Assembly: GCF_000334915.1 (NCBI RefSeq) | Contig: NZ_AMSF01000098.1 | Coordinates: 1 to 61,850 of the forward strand | Direction: 5' to 3' | Source: Dyella ginsengisoli LA-4 | Lineage (GTDB): Bacteria > Pseudomonadota > Gammaproteobacteria > Xanthomonadales > Rhodanobacteraceae | DNA: 61,850 bases | In this document: piece after piece, positions 17,234 to 25,540 of the stretch | Layout: each line of letters begins with the position of its first letter | Numbering within the stretch: position 1 is the stretch's first letter | Notes under the pieces: generated by a model | What the model saw: the letters and a program-made list of their open reading frames with translations, nothing else | Databases searched by the model: none | What the model was told of the DNA's origin: nothing | Made by a program: the position numbers and the translations under genes

Positions 17234-18061
17234 ATGTACGACATCCTCGTCAACACCATCAACTTCGAGACGTGGTCCCGCGACGCGCAGTACGGCACCC
17301 GGCTGGCCGCCCTGGTGAACGGCTCGGTCACCGGGCTGTACGCCTATCCGCCGCCGCTCTACGCCGCGCCCGAGTTCGGCACGCCCGAGGTGATCGAGAC
17401 CGTGGTCGGGATGTCGCGGATACTGGAAGCGAGCGCGCTCGGCGCCGGAGCCGCATTCGTCGACTGGGCGAAAAGCCTCGGCGTGGAGCAGGCTACCTGG
17501 GTGGTGGCGCAGGGCGATCTGCGCGACGTGCTCTCGCGGATCGCCTGCTGGCATGACCTGCTCGTCGTGGAGCGGGACGAGGACCGGACCTGGTCCACCC
17601 CCGAAGACCTGGCCGGCCTGATCCTCTCGGTCGGGGTGCCGTGCATCGTGGTGCCACCGCGGCCGGTCGGCGAGGTATCGCTGGCCCGCATCGCGATTGC
17701 CTGGAACGGCGCCCCCGAGGCGATCCGCGCGGTGCACTCGGCGCTGCCGCTGCTGAAGCGGGCGGAAGACGTGCTGCTGTTGCGCGGCGCTCCCAGGGAG
17801 CCCCTTCGCGACATCGCCTGGAAGCCGCCCTTCGACATCGATGCCTATCTCAACCGACACGGGGTCCAGCCACGCTCGCTGGAGCTGAAGACCACCGGCC
17901 GGGAGGTCGGCGAGGCGCTGCTGGAGCATGCGGGCCGGTTCGATGCGGACCTGCTGGTGATGGGCGCGTTCGGGCGAAGCCGTTTCAGCGAGCGGGTGCT
18001 CGGCGGCGCTACCCGGCACGTGCTGTGGAAGGCGTCGTTGCCCGTGCTGTTCCATCACTGA
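17234..18061 (+). CDS. universal stress protein, tandem UspA domains
   Basis: 275 residues. Opening YDILVNTINFETWSRDAQYGTRLAALVNGSVTGLY is the first Usp strand and helix; the C-terminal LLVMGAFGRSRFSERVLGGATRHVL carries the Usp ATP-binding signature. ATG set by a TGGAGGG ribosome site just upstream. The stop is 9 bp before the alcohol dehydrogenase start, so the two form an operon. Confidence 0.9.
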   Translation: MYDILVNTINFETWSRDAQYGTRLAALVNGSVTGLYAYPPPLYAAPEFGTPEVIETVVGMSRILEASALGAGAAFVDWAKSLGVEQATWVVAQGDLRDVLSRIACWHDLLVVERDEDRTWSTPEDLAGLILSVGVPCIVVPPRPVGEVSLARIAIAWNGAPEAIRAVHSALPLLKRAEDVLLLRGAPREPLRDIAWKPPFDIDAYLNRHGVQPRSLELKTTGREVGEALLEHAGRFDADLLVMGAFGRSRFSERVLGGATRHVLWKASLPVLFHH

Positions 18062-18070
18062 GGACACGCC

Positions 18071-19051
18071 ATGCGCGCCATGACGCTTGAAGCGGCGGGA
18101 CGGCCGCTGGTGCTTCGCCATCACGAGGATCCCGTGCCGGGTCCCGGCGAGGTACGCATCCACGTGGAGGCCTGCGGCGTTTGCCGCACCGACCTGCACC
18201 TGATCGACGGCGAGTTGCCGGGGCTGGCCCCGCCGGTGGTGCCGGGGCACGAGGTGGTCGGGTGGGTCGAGTGCGTGGGAGCGGGCGTCGAGGCGCTGGT
18301 TCCGGGCCAGCGCGTGGGCGTGCCCTGGCTGGGGGCGACCTGCGGCACATGCGACTACTGCCGCGGTGGGCGCGAGAATCTCTGCGACGCGCCGGAGTTC
18401 ACCGGCTATACCCGGCCCGGGGGCTTCGCCAGTCACCTGGTCGCCCGTGCCGACTTCTGCATCCCACTGGGCGAGGTCGACCCGGTCGCCTGCGCGCCGC
18501 TGCTGTGTGCGGGCCTGATCGGCTGGCGCGCGCTGGACCGGACCAACGAGGCCGGCACGATCGGCATCTACGGTTTTGGCGCGGCGGCGCACCTGATGAC
18601 CCAGATCGCGCGCCACCAGGGGCGTCGCGTGCTGGCGTTCACCCGGCCGGGAGACCAAGCGGCACAGGATTTCGCCCGTGCGCACGGCGTTGCCTGGGCC
18701 GGAGATTCCAACGCGGCGACGCCCGAGCTGCTCGACGCGGCGATCATCTTCGCGCCCAGCGGCGAGCTTGTGCCCCAGGCCCTGCGCGCGGTGCGCAAGG
18801 GCGGACGCGTGGTCTGCGGCGGGATCCACATGTCCGACATTCCGTCGATGCCCTATCAGTGGCTGTGGGGAGAGCGGGAACTGGTGTCAGTGGCCAACCT
18901 GGCCCGGTCGGACGCGCGGGCGTTCTTCGACCAGGCAAGACGCGCCTGCGTGCGCGCCACCACCCGGCGCTATCGACTGGAGCGGGCGAACGAGGCGCTG
19001 GACGACCTGCGCCACGGCCGCTTCCAGGGCTCTGCCGTGCTGGTGCCATGA
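18071..19051 (+). CDS. zinc-dependent alcohol dehydrogenase (AdhA-type)
   Basis: 326 residues of the MDR superfamily. Catalytic zinc site CGVCRTDLHLIDGE and GHEVVG at 36-62; structural zinc cysteines CGTCDYCRGGRENLC near 93-107; a Rossmann segment IGIYGFGAAAHLM near 165. It resembles the AdhA group used in fermentative ethanol/aldehyde metabolism. Second gene after a universal stress protein, consistent with anaerobic redox balancing. Confidence 0.9.
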   Translation: MRAMTLEAAGRPLVLRHHEDPVPGPGEVRIHVEACGVCRTDLHLIDGELPGLAPPVVPGHEVVGWVECVGAGVEALVPGQRVGVPWLGATCGTCDYCRGGRENLCDAPEFTGYTRPGGFASHLVARADFCIPLGEVDPVACAPLLCAGLIGWRALDRTNEAGTIGIYGFGAAAHLMTQIARHQGRRVLAFTRPGDQAAQDFARAHGVAWAGDSNAATPELLDAAIIFAPSGELVPQALRAVRKGGRVVCGGIHMSDIPSMPYQWLWGERELVSVANLARSDARAFFDQARRACVRATTRRYRLERANEALDDLRHGRFQGSAVLVP

Positions 19052-19076
19052 ACCGGTCCCGGGGCGTCGCCGGCAG

Positions 19077-21119
19077 CTAGTGCACCTTGCCTTCGAGCGC
19101 CTTGGCCACGGCCTCGGCGAGCTGGCCCTGCCGGTACGGCTTGCGCAGGAGCTGGATGCCGTCGCGCTGCGCCGCCGCGGCACCCGCGGAAGCCTGCTCG
19201 TACCCGGACGTCAGCAATACGGCCAGGCCCGGTCGCATCATCCGTGCCTCGCGCACCAGCTCGAATCCGGTGTGTCCGTCGCCGAGGGCCACGTCCGAGA
19301 ACATCAGCCGGATCGCCGGGTCGTCATGCAGCCGCGCCAGCGCCTGCGAGGCGCTGATGGCTTCGACCGGTTCATAGCCGAGCGCACGGAGCAGCCCCAT
19401 GGCCACCCGGCGCACGTCCGGCTCGTCCTCCACCACCAGCACCTTCGGTGGATCCCGGCGCACTCCGGCGTCAGGGGCCGTGTCTGGCTCGTCCTCTTCC
19501 TGCGGCGGCATCGGTGACGTCGGCAGCAGCAGTTCGACCCGGGTTCCCTGGCCGGGCATGCTCTCGATCCTCACCCTGCCACCCGATTGCCTGACGAAGC
19601 CGTAGACCATGCTCAGGCCGAGGCCGGTGCCCTTGCCGGCGGTCTTGGTGGTGAAGAAGGGATCCATCGCGCGCTTGAGCACGTCCCGCGACATGCCGGT
19701 GCCGGTATCCGCCACGGTAAACGCGACATAGCTGCCCGGCGGCAGCCCGTCCGGCCCCTCGGGGGGAGTCGGGCGGGCTCGCGCGGTGATCCTCAGCGCG
19801 CCTCCGTCCGGCATCGCATCGCGGGCGTTGAGCGCAAGGTTCACCAGCGCGGTCTCCAGCTCGCTGGCGTCGGCGAGCACCGCCGGTACGTCGGCCGCGC
19901 AGTCCATGCTCAGCCGGACGCGCTCGCCCAGGGTGTGGACGAGCATCTCGCCCAGTTCGGCGAGCACGCGTTGCGGGCGCAGCGCACGCGGGGACAGCGC
20001 CCGCTGGCGCGAGAACCCCAGCAGCTTGCGGGTAAGCGCGGCGCCGTGATCGACCGCGCGCAACGCACTTTCGATCAACGGATGCGCGCCCGGGTCGCCG
20101 GCCCGCTCCGCATCCAGCATCTGCAGATTCCCCGAGATGATGGTGAGCATGTTGTTGAAGTCGTGCGCGATGCCGCCGCTGAGCTGGCCAAGGGCATCGA
20201 GCTGATGGGCGTGGGCCAGTTGCTGGTCGCTCCGGCTGCGCTGGATGGCCGACGCCAGCAGGTGCGCGGACAAGCGCAGGAAGTTCGACTTGTCGTTGTC
20301 GCAGTCATCGGATGCGAGGGACATGGCGAGCAGGGCACCGGTGGGCTTGAACCGGTCGAGCAGCGGAACGATCGCCATGTCGGCGAAACCATGGGCATCC
20401 AGGGTCGAGCGCAACGCCGGCAGGTCGTGCGCCGGGCTGCGCGAGAGCGTCCAGATGCCGCTCGACCGGAAGTCGGCGAGACGCTCGGCCAACCGGTCGC
20501 TGGCGAAGGCCTCGGGCAGTGCATCCGCCAGTCGCGGAGGCACCCCGTGGGAGGCACGTATCGGCAAGGCCTCGCCGTCCGGCAGGCCGACGGCGACCGC
20601 CACTGCCTCCACGCCCAGTGCTTCGGCGATCAGTGCGGGCACGGCGGTACGCGCCGACTCGTCCTGGCTCGATTCCAGCAGCAGCCGGCCCAGCTGGGCC
20701 AGGTAGCTGTCGTAGCGGGCGTGCTGCAGGGCCTGTCGCACCCGCTGGGTTTCGGAGATGTCGCGGATCGAGGCGGCGAACAGCTCGCGGCCGATCGGGC
20801 TCAGCGCGACCTCCACCGGAAAGGTTTCCCCGTTGCGGCGCAACCCGGTCAGCTCGTAGCCCGCGCCCATCGGGCGGACACGGGGATGGCTCATGTAGCG
20901 CTCGCGATGCCGGGCATGCGCGGCGCGCACGCCCTCCGGCAGCAGCGCCTCGATGGCCAGGCCGGGCAGGCCGTCGGGCACATAGCCGAACAGGCGGTGG
21001 GCCTGCGGGTTGGCCAGCACGATGTCGCCGCTGCGGTCGACCACCACCATGGCGTCCGGCACCGTGTCGAAAAGCGTCCGCAACAGGTATTCGTTTCCGG
21101 CGATGCTGACGCTGGCCAT
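19077..21119 (-). CDS. hybrid sensor histidine kinase (PAS-GAF-HisKA-HATPase-REC)
   Basis: 680 residues with no membrane segment: PAS (about 8-125), GAF-like (about 140-305), HisKA with GQLSGGIAHDFNNMLT holding the phospho-acceptor His near 330, HATPase with NLALNARDAMP, DTGTGMS and GKGTGLGLSMVYGF, and a C-terminal receiver (about 560-675) with the acceptor Asp in FSDVALGDG. A cytosolic sensor. The second ATG of the frame was chosen for its GGGAG site and because it follows the regulator gene by 4 bp. It is convergent with adh, 25 bp apart. Confidence 0.88.
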   Translation of the reverse strand: MASVSIAGNEYLLRTLFDTVPDAMVVVDRSGDIVLANPQAHRLFGYVPDGLPGLAIEALLPEGVRAAHARHRERYMSHPRVRPMGAGYELTGLRRNGETFPVEVALSPIGRELFAASIRDISETQRVRQALQHARYDSYLAQLGRLLLESSQDESARTAVPALIAEALGVEAVAVAVGLPDGEALPIRASHGVPPRLADALPEAFASDRLAERLADFRSSGIWTLSRSPAHDLPALRSTLDAHGFADMAIVPLLDRFKPTGALLAMSLASDDCDNDKSNFLRLSAHLLASAIQRSRSDQQLAHAHQLDALGQLSGGIAHDFNNMLTIISGNLQMLDAERAGDPGAHPLIESALRAVDHGAALTRKLLGFSRQRALSPRALRPQRVLAELGEMLVHTLGERVRLSMDCAADVPAVLADASELETALVNLALNARDAMPDGGALRITARARPTPPEGPDGLPPGSYVAFTVADTGTGMSRDVLKRAMDPFFTTKTAGKGTGLGLSMVYGFVRQSGGRVRIESMPGQGTRVELLLPTSPMPPQEEDEPDTAPDAGVRRDPPKVLVVEDEPDVRRVAMGLLRALGYEPVEAISASQALARLHDDPAIRLMFSDVALGDGHTGFELVREARMMRPGLAVLLTSGYEQASAGAAAAQRDGIQLLRKPYRQGQLAEAVAKALEGKVH

Positions 21120-21123
21120 GGCG

Positions 21124-21909
21124 TTACTCCCGTTGCACGGTGTCGCTGAACATGTAACCGGCGCCACGCACCGACTTGATCAGCGTGGGCACGGCCGGGT
21201 CGGGCTCGATCTTGCGCCGCAGGCGGCCGACCTGCACATCCACCGCACGGTCGAAGGGACCGGAGTCCCGGCCGTAGAGCTGGTTCATCAGCTCGTCCCG
21301 GGACAGCACCCGGTTCGGATGGGTGACGAACACCTGCAGCAGCTCGTATTCGCCGTTGGTGAGTGCGACCGGCTGGCCGGCATCGGTCGTCAGCGTCCGG
21401 CTGTGGGATTCCAGGCGGTAGCCGGCGAAGCGATAGGTGGGCGGGTGCGCTTCGTTCTCCCGCCGGCGCTCGCCGACGCGGCGCAGCACGCTGCGGATGC
21501 GCGCCAGCAGCTCGCGCAGCTCGAACGGTTTGGTGACGTAATCGTCGGCGCCGAGTTCGAGCCCGACGATGCGGTCGACCGAATCCCCGCGCCCGGTGAC
21601 GATGATCACCGGTCCGTGCCAGTGCTCATGCAGATGCCGGGTGAGGTCGAGACCGTCCTCGCCGGGCAGGCCGAGGTCGAGCAGGATCAGGTCCACCACG
21701 CTCTCGGCGAGCAAGGCGAGCATCTCCCGGCCGGAGCCGACGACACTCACCGCGAAGCCCTGGGCGGCGAGATAACGCTTGAGCAGCAGAGCGATCTCGC
21801 TGTCGTCATCGACCACCAGCACATGCGTCTGCTGGCCGGGCGTCCCGCACTTGTCGGCTTCCGTCGACGTCACGATGGCCTCCGTATGCTGCCTTGCGGC
21901 CAGATTCAC
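21124..21909 (-). CDS. OmpR-family response regulator
   Basis: 261 residues. Receiver with VVDDD, acceptor Asp in LILLDLGLPGEDG, conserved Thr in IIVTGRGDS and Lys in DDYVTKPFE. C-terminal winged helix ends SRDELMNQLYGRDSGPFDRAVDVQVGRLRRKIEPD and VRGAGYMF. Transcribed ahead of the hybrid kinase, so the pair is a two-component system. A GTG at 21873 is an alternative start. Three tandem 10-bp repeats upstream could be its own binding site. Confidence 0.9.
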   Translation of the reverse strand: MNLAARQHTEAIVTSTEADKCGTPGQQTHVLVVDDDSEIALLLKRYLAAQGFAVSVVGSGREMLALLAESVVDLILLDLGLPGEDGLDLTRHLHEHWHGPVIIVTGRGDSVDRIVGLELGADDYVTKPFELRELLARIRSVLRRVGERRRENEAHPPTYRFAGYRLESHSRTLTTDAGQPVALTNGEYELLQVFVTHPNRVLSRDELMNQLYGRDSGPFDRAVDVQVGRLRRKIEPDPAVPTLIKSVRGAGYMFSDTVQRE

Positions 21910-22006
21910 CCCCGAGCGGCGAGGCTTGCGCCCGGGTATCCCGGTTGCGGCAGGTTACTCGCATGACCGCTCCGGTGCGCTGCAAAGCCAGGGCGGCACC
22001 TGCCCG

Positions 22007-22036
22007 GCTGTTACACGCTGTTACACAAGGTTACCT
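22007..22036. repeat. three tandem 10-bp repeats (GCTGTTACAC type), candidate regulator site
   Basis: GCTGTTACAC, GCTGTTACAC and AAGGTTACCT in direct succession, each sharing the GTTAC core at exact 10-bp spacing. They lie between the divergent response regulator and FNR-like regulator genes. OmpR-type winged helices bind direct repeats about 10-11 bp apart, so autoregulation is plausible. Confidence 0.55.
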
Positions 22037-22102
22037 CTTTGTAGCCGTCGCACGTGCCGAGCAGTGCAGGATCAAGGCTACCGCCCTGACTGGAGCCATC
22101 CG

Positions 22103-22861
22103 ATGTCCGCGACGATCGCCTCCTTGTCCACTGCACGCAAGCTGGCCGACGACACCCTGCATCGCAGCGCCTTCGGGCGGGAGCTTCTCAAAGTGGCCGC
22201 CCGCTTCACATTGCACGTGCACCGGCTGCAGAAGGGCGGCTATCTCGCCTGTGCCGGCGCGCCCTTCCGTTCGTTGTTCCTGCTCACCAGCGGTTCGGCC
22301 AAGGCGACCTGCCCGGGCGCCGACGGGCGCGAGCAGATCACCCGCTTCTACATGGCCGAAGACCTGCTGGGGCTGGATGCGCTCGATGCCGGGGTTCACC
22401 CCACCTCGATCCGCATGCTCGAGTACAGCGTGGCGCTGGAAATCCCGCTGCCGCAGCTGGAGCAGGCCGGCATCGATATCCGCGGCATCTATGGTGCGCT
22501 GATCCGCAAGCTGTCGCACGAGGTGGAGTACGAACAGCAGACCCTGTTGCTGCTGGGCTCGGCAAAAGCGGAGGAGCGCCTGGCGACGTTCCTGCTGGAG
22601 CTCGGTCGGCGCCATGCCGAGCGCGGCTGCTCGGCCAGCGAGTATGTGCTGCGCATGACCCGCGAGGACATCGCGAGCTACCTGGGGCTGAAGCTGGAGA
22701 CGGTCAGCCGCGGGCTGAGCCGCCTCAACCGGATCGGAGCGGTCGATGTGCAGGGGCGCAGCATCCGCATCCGCGACCCGCGACAGCTCGAGCAGTCGGC
22801 GGTCTGGGGCAGGGAGGCGACGCGCTCCGTCCGAAACGACCTGCCGCAGGCGGCGGCCTGA
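22103..22861 (+). CDS. Crp/Fnr-family regulator with FNR-type recognition helix, no Fe-S cysteines
   Basis: 252 residues. Cyclic-nucleotide-binding-like beta roll, long dimer helix, and HTH MTREDIASYLGLKLETVSRGLSRL. The recognition helix has E199, S202 and R203, the ExxSR pattern that in FNR reads TTGAT half-sites. The N-terminal Cys cluster of FNR/ANR is absent: the only cysteines are C50, C70 and C176, so it cannot hold the usual 4Fe-4S cluster, recalling DNR-type sensors. Likely the local activator or partner for the FNR boxes around it. Confidence 0.88.
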   Translation: MSATIASLSTARKLADDTLHRSAFGRELLKVAARFTLHVHRLQKGGYLACAGAPFRSLFLLTSGSAKATCPGADGREQITRFYMAEDLLGLDALDAGVHPTSIRMLEYSVALEIPLPQLEQAGIDIRGIYGALIRKLSHEVEYEQQTLLLLGSAKAEERLATFLLELGRRHAERGCSASEYVLRMTREDIASYLGLKLETVSRGLSRLNRIGAVDVQGRSIRIRDPRQLEQSAVWGREATRSVRNDLPQAAA

Positions 22862-22954
22862 GCCTCGGGCTGCCCCGCGGGCCGGGGCCTTTGCGGGCTG
22901 TTGCCCCGACCTTGCAGCACCACAACCCCGCTTGATGAAAACCGGAGACCAGCC

Positions 22955-23251
22955 ATGGCACATGTGCACGCCGAATACCTGAAGGGCGACCTGAACGCGA
23001 TCGCCAGCGATGTCGAGCAGCTGATGAAGGACGTGGCGGCCGCGACCGGGGAGAGTGCCGAGGACGTCCACACCCGCCTGCGCGGGATCCGCGAGCGGGT
23101 TTCCCGACTCGAACGCGATGCCGGCGACCGTGTGCGCCGGACCGTCGACCGCGGCAACCGGTACGTGCACGAGCAGCCCTGGATCGTTCTCGGCGGCGTG
23201 GCGGCTGCGGCCTTCCTGATCGGCCTGCTCGGCAGCCGCGCGCGCGACTGA
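22955..23251 (+). CDS. DUF883 (ElaB/YqjD-like) membrane-anchored protein
   Basis: 98 residues: an N-terminal amphipathic coiled-coil (LKGDLNAIASDVEQLMKDV, RLRGIRERVSRLE), then HEQPWIVLGGVAAAAFLIGLLGSR, the characteristic DUF883 C-terminal membrane helix. E. coli relatives tether ribosomes to the membrane in stationary phase. The ATG follows a GGAGA site. It lies 93 bp downstream of the FNR-like regulator. Confidence 0.88.
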   Translation: MAHVHAEYLKGDLNAIASDVEQLMKDVAAATGESAEDVHTRLRGIRERVSRLERDAGDRVRRTVDRGNRYVHEQPWIVLGGVAAAAFLIGLLGSRARD

Positions 23252-23266
23252 GCCCGTCCGCGCGAC

Positions 23267-23896
23267 TCAACGCAAAGCCGCCACGACATCCTCGTCCTCG
23301 ACCTGGTCGAAGCGCAGGTAGAACGCCCCCACACCGTCGAAGTGCTGCGGGACGTGCAGGCAGACCACGTCGTCGGCGAAGCTGCGGACCCGCGCAAGCG
23401 CATCGGCGGAAGCTACCGGCACCGCGCAGACCAGCCTCGCCGGTGCCTGCCGCCGCACGGCAGCGAGCGCGGCGACCATGGTTTCCCCGGTGGCCAGGCC
23501 GTCGTCAACGACGATCACCACGCGCCCGGCCGGATCGATGGGAGCGCGTTCCCGGCTGTACCGGCGGCGCTGTTCCCTGATGCGTTGCAGCTGTCGTCCG
23601 CGCTCGCACTCGAGATAGTTGCCGTCGGCACCGGCGAGCGAGGCGTATTCGGCCACGTGCATGGTCCCCGACTCGTCGACCGCGCCGATGGCGAGCTCCG
23701 GATTGCCCGGTGCACCGAGCTTGCGCACCAGCACCACGTCCAGATCCGCGTGCAGGGCGTCGGCAATGACGCGGCCCATCGGCGCGGCGCCGCGCGGTAT
23801 CGCGAGCACCAGCGCATCGGCATCGCGGTAGACGGCGAGCCGCTCGGCCAGCCGTCGGGCGGCCTCGATCCGGTCGAAGAATGGCAGGCCCCGCAT
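23267..23896 (-). CDS. phosphoribosyltransferase-domain protein
   Basis: 209 residues. The PRPP-binding loop VVIVVDDGLATGETMVAAL (about 125-143) is the type I phosphoribosyltransferase signature; PRGAAPMGRVIADAL and VRKLGAPGNPELAIGAVDE are typical of the standalone family common in anaerobic stress loci. Substrate unknown. The start was placed at MRGLPFFDR, 4 bp after the flavodoxin stop; the longer frame overlaps flavodoxin. Third gene of the operon CBS-flavodoxin-this gene. Confidence 0.82.
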   Translation of the reverse strand: MRGLPFFDRIEAARRLAERLAVYRDADALVLAIPRGAAPMGRVIADALHADLDVVLVRKLGAPGNPELAIGAVDESGTMHVAEYASLAGADGNYLECERGRQLQRIREQRRRYSRERAPIDPAGRVVIVVDDGLATGETMVAALAAVRRQAPARLVCAVPVASADALARVRSFADDVVCLHVPQHFDGVGAFYLRFDQVEDEDVVAALR

Positions 23897-23900
23897 GCCT

Positions 23901-24398
23901 TCAGTGGCCCGGAGCGGGCAGGTCTGCCCCGAGCTTGGCGACGAACCGCTGCAGGGTATCCCGGTGCCGTACCGGCGGAAGGTGTTGCGCATCCACCACC
24001 AGGGTGGCTTCCGGGATCTTGCCGCAGAGCCTGCCGAGATCGTCGAATGCCTGCTCGGCGCCGCGTCCGCCTTCGGTGCAGAAGAAAGCAACCCGTGGGG
24101 CGCGGTCGGCCAGCTGCCTGGCATAGCTGCGCAGCGGCGAGGCCATGCGACCGGCCCACACCGGGCCGCCCATCGCGAGCAGGTCATAGACGGCCGGATC
24201 GTGGCGCGGCGTTCCGATCGGCGGTTCGCGGCGAAGGACCGCATCGAACAGGGCGCGCAGCACACCGCGCAGGCCGCGGCGCGGATGCGGCTCGCGGATT
24301 TCCTCCACGTCGGCCTGCAGCGCCGAGCGCAGTTCCTCGGCGATGTCGCGGGTGTGACCGGTCATCGAGTAGTAGGCGAGCAGGATGCGTGGCTTCAT
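23901..24398 (-). CDS. flavodoxin-like protein
   Basis: 165 residues. FMN phosphate loop YYSMTGHTRDIAEEL at 9-24, central AMGGPVWAGRMASPLRSYA and FFCTEGGRG match flavodoxin-family proteins. It may carry electrons under low iron or low oxygen. Lies 9 bp after the CBS gene stop and 4 bp before the phosphoribosyltransferase. Confidence 0.85.
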   Translation of the reverse strand: MKPRILLAYYSMTGHTRDIAEELRSALQADVEEIREPHPRRGLRGVLRALFDAVLRREPPIGTPRHDPAVYDLLAMGGPVWAGRMASPLRSYARQLADRAPRVAFFCTEGGRGAEQAFDDLGRLCGKIPEATLVVDAQHLPPVRHRDTLQRFVAKLGADLPAPGH

Positions 24399-24407
24399 GG
24401 CGGCGGC

Positions 24408-24857
24408 TCAGACCCGGACTTCCATCTCGCGCACCTGCTCGCGGGCCAGCGCCTGGCTGAGCATGCGCAGATGCGTGGACAGCGCGCCGTAGAGATCGTC
24501 GGCCGAGACCATGCCGACCAGCCCGCCCTTGTCGTTGACGACCGGCAGCCGTCGCACGCTGCGCGCGAGCATGGTGGTGATGATGTCGAACAGGTCCTCG
24601 CTCTCGGTGCAGGTGGCGACGTTGCGGTTCATCACATCCTCGACCATGAGGTTTTCGGGCTGGATGCCCGCCGCCACGACCGCGATGGCGATGTCGCGGT
24701 CGGTGATGATGCCGGCCGGCACGCGTTCGCCATTCGGCTGGTCGGTGATCACCAGGGCGCCGACGTGGTGGCTGCGCATGCTCTGCGCCGCCTCGCGGAT
24801 GGATGCCTTCCGTTCGATGTAGACGACGTGGCGGGTGCAGATTTCAGCGGCATGCAT
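24408..24857 (-). CDS. tandem CBS-domain protein
   Basis: 149 residues made of two CBS motifs: about 1-62 (IREAAQSMRSHHVGALVITD, GIITDRDIAI) and about 72-130 (VEDVMNRNVATCTESEDLFDIITTMLARSVRRLPVVNDKGGLVGMVSADDLY). These bind adenosyl ligands and act as energy sensors. First gene of a three-gene operon preceded by an FNR-like box about 69 bp upstream. Confidence 0.92.
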   Translation of the reverse strand: MHAAEICTRHVVYIERKASIREAAQSMRSHHVGALVITDQPNGERVPAGIITDRDIAIAVVAAGIQPENLMVEDVMNRNVATCTESEDLFDIITTMLARSVRRLPVVNDKGGLVGMVSADDLYGALSTHLRMLSQALAREQVREMEVRV

Positions 24858-24919
24858 GGCACGACCCCATGGTGAGGAGTGACTCGCGATACAGCCTGCG
24901 CGCCGGCGCGGTCGTCACC

Positions 24920-24933
24920 TTGACGGCAATCAA
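24920..24933. promoter_or_regulatory. FNR-like box for the CBS-flavodoxin operon
   Basis: TTGAC-GGCA-ATCAA, 9 of 10 positions, centred 69 bp before the CBS gene start. A possible -10 (CTGTAT, minus strand, 24894-24889) is about 3 bp further than ideal for class II spacing. Confidence 0.6.
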
Positions 24934-25021
24934 GGAATGGCGCCGCAAGGCATGCGGCAGCGGCCGGGTGCCTGCGCCATGCGGGCAGCCGAGGGGCGCC
25001 GCCTCGTGCCGGCCGGCATGT

Positions 25022-25062
25022 TTGATCGTGATCAAGGTCCCTCTGCGCCCGTCACCTACGGT
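25022..25062 (+). promoter_or_regulatory. perfect FNR box and -10 for the dodecin gene
   Basis: TTGAT-CGTG-ATCAA at 25022-25035, ten of ten, followed by TACGGT at 25057-25062, whose start is 28.5 bp from the box centre. This fits an FNR class II promoter with about 25 nt of leader before the dodecin ATG. Confidence 0.75.
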
Positions 25063-25094
25063 GGGCCGACATCCCTGTGCCGGAGGAGCCACCC

Positions 25095-25334
25095 ATGGCC
25101 ACGAAGAAGTCCAGGTCCGCAAGGACGCAGCTCGCCAAGGTGATCGAAGTCAACGCCGCTTCCGACAAGGGCATCGAGGAGGCCGTACGCTTCGGCCTGG
25201 GCCGCGTGGCCAAGACCATCGGGGACATCCGCGGTGCATGGATCAGCGACATCAAGGTCTGCACCACGCCCGACGGCAAGATCACCGAATGGCGCGTGGA
25301 CATGCGCGTGAGCTTCATCGTCGACCAGGGCTGA
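25095..25334 (+). CDS. dodecin family flavin-binding protein
   Basis: 79 residues, slightly longer than the usual 65-70 because of a basic N-terminal tail (MATKKSRSARTQ). Core: KVIEVNAASDKGIEEAVRFGLGRVAKTIGDIRGAWISDIKV...GKITEWRVDMRVSF, typical of dodecins, which form dodecamers that store or buffer flavins. ATG after a CGGAGGAG site. Preceded by a perfect FNR box. Confidence 0.92.
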   Translation: MATKKSRSARTQLAKVIEVNAASDKGIEEAVRFGLGRVAKTIGDIRGAWISDIKVCTTPDGKITEWRVDMRVSFIVDQG

Positions 25335-25401
25335 CGCCCCCCGGCGTCATGGTGGTGACGCGCATCGAGGGTCGAGCCGCCGCCGGGGCCTTGCCGGCGG
25401 C
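25332..25401. terminator. two hairpins between convergent dodecin and permease genes
   Basis: TGACGCC-CCCC-GGCGTCA (25332-25349) begins at the dodecin stop codon itself; a second 8-bp stem GCCGCCGG/CCGGCGGC lies at 25379-25401. Neither has a T run. The rest of the 206-bp gap shows nothing else. Confidence 0.45.
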
Positions 25402-25540
25402 GCGAAAGTTACGCGCGCCCCGGTGAGGCGTGCGCTTCGACGTCCGCACAGGCAACGCCTGCGCGCCGGTGCGTGTCGTCGATACCCATCGCCATGGCCG
25501 CGTCCGCGAACCGCCCCTCGCACCCGGACACCGAACCTGG

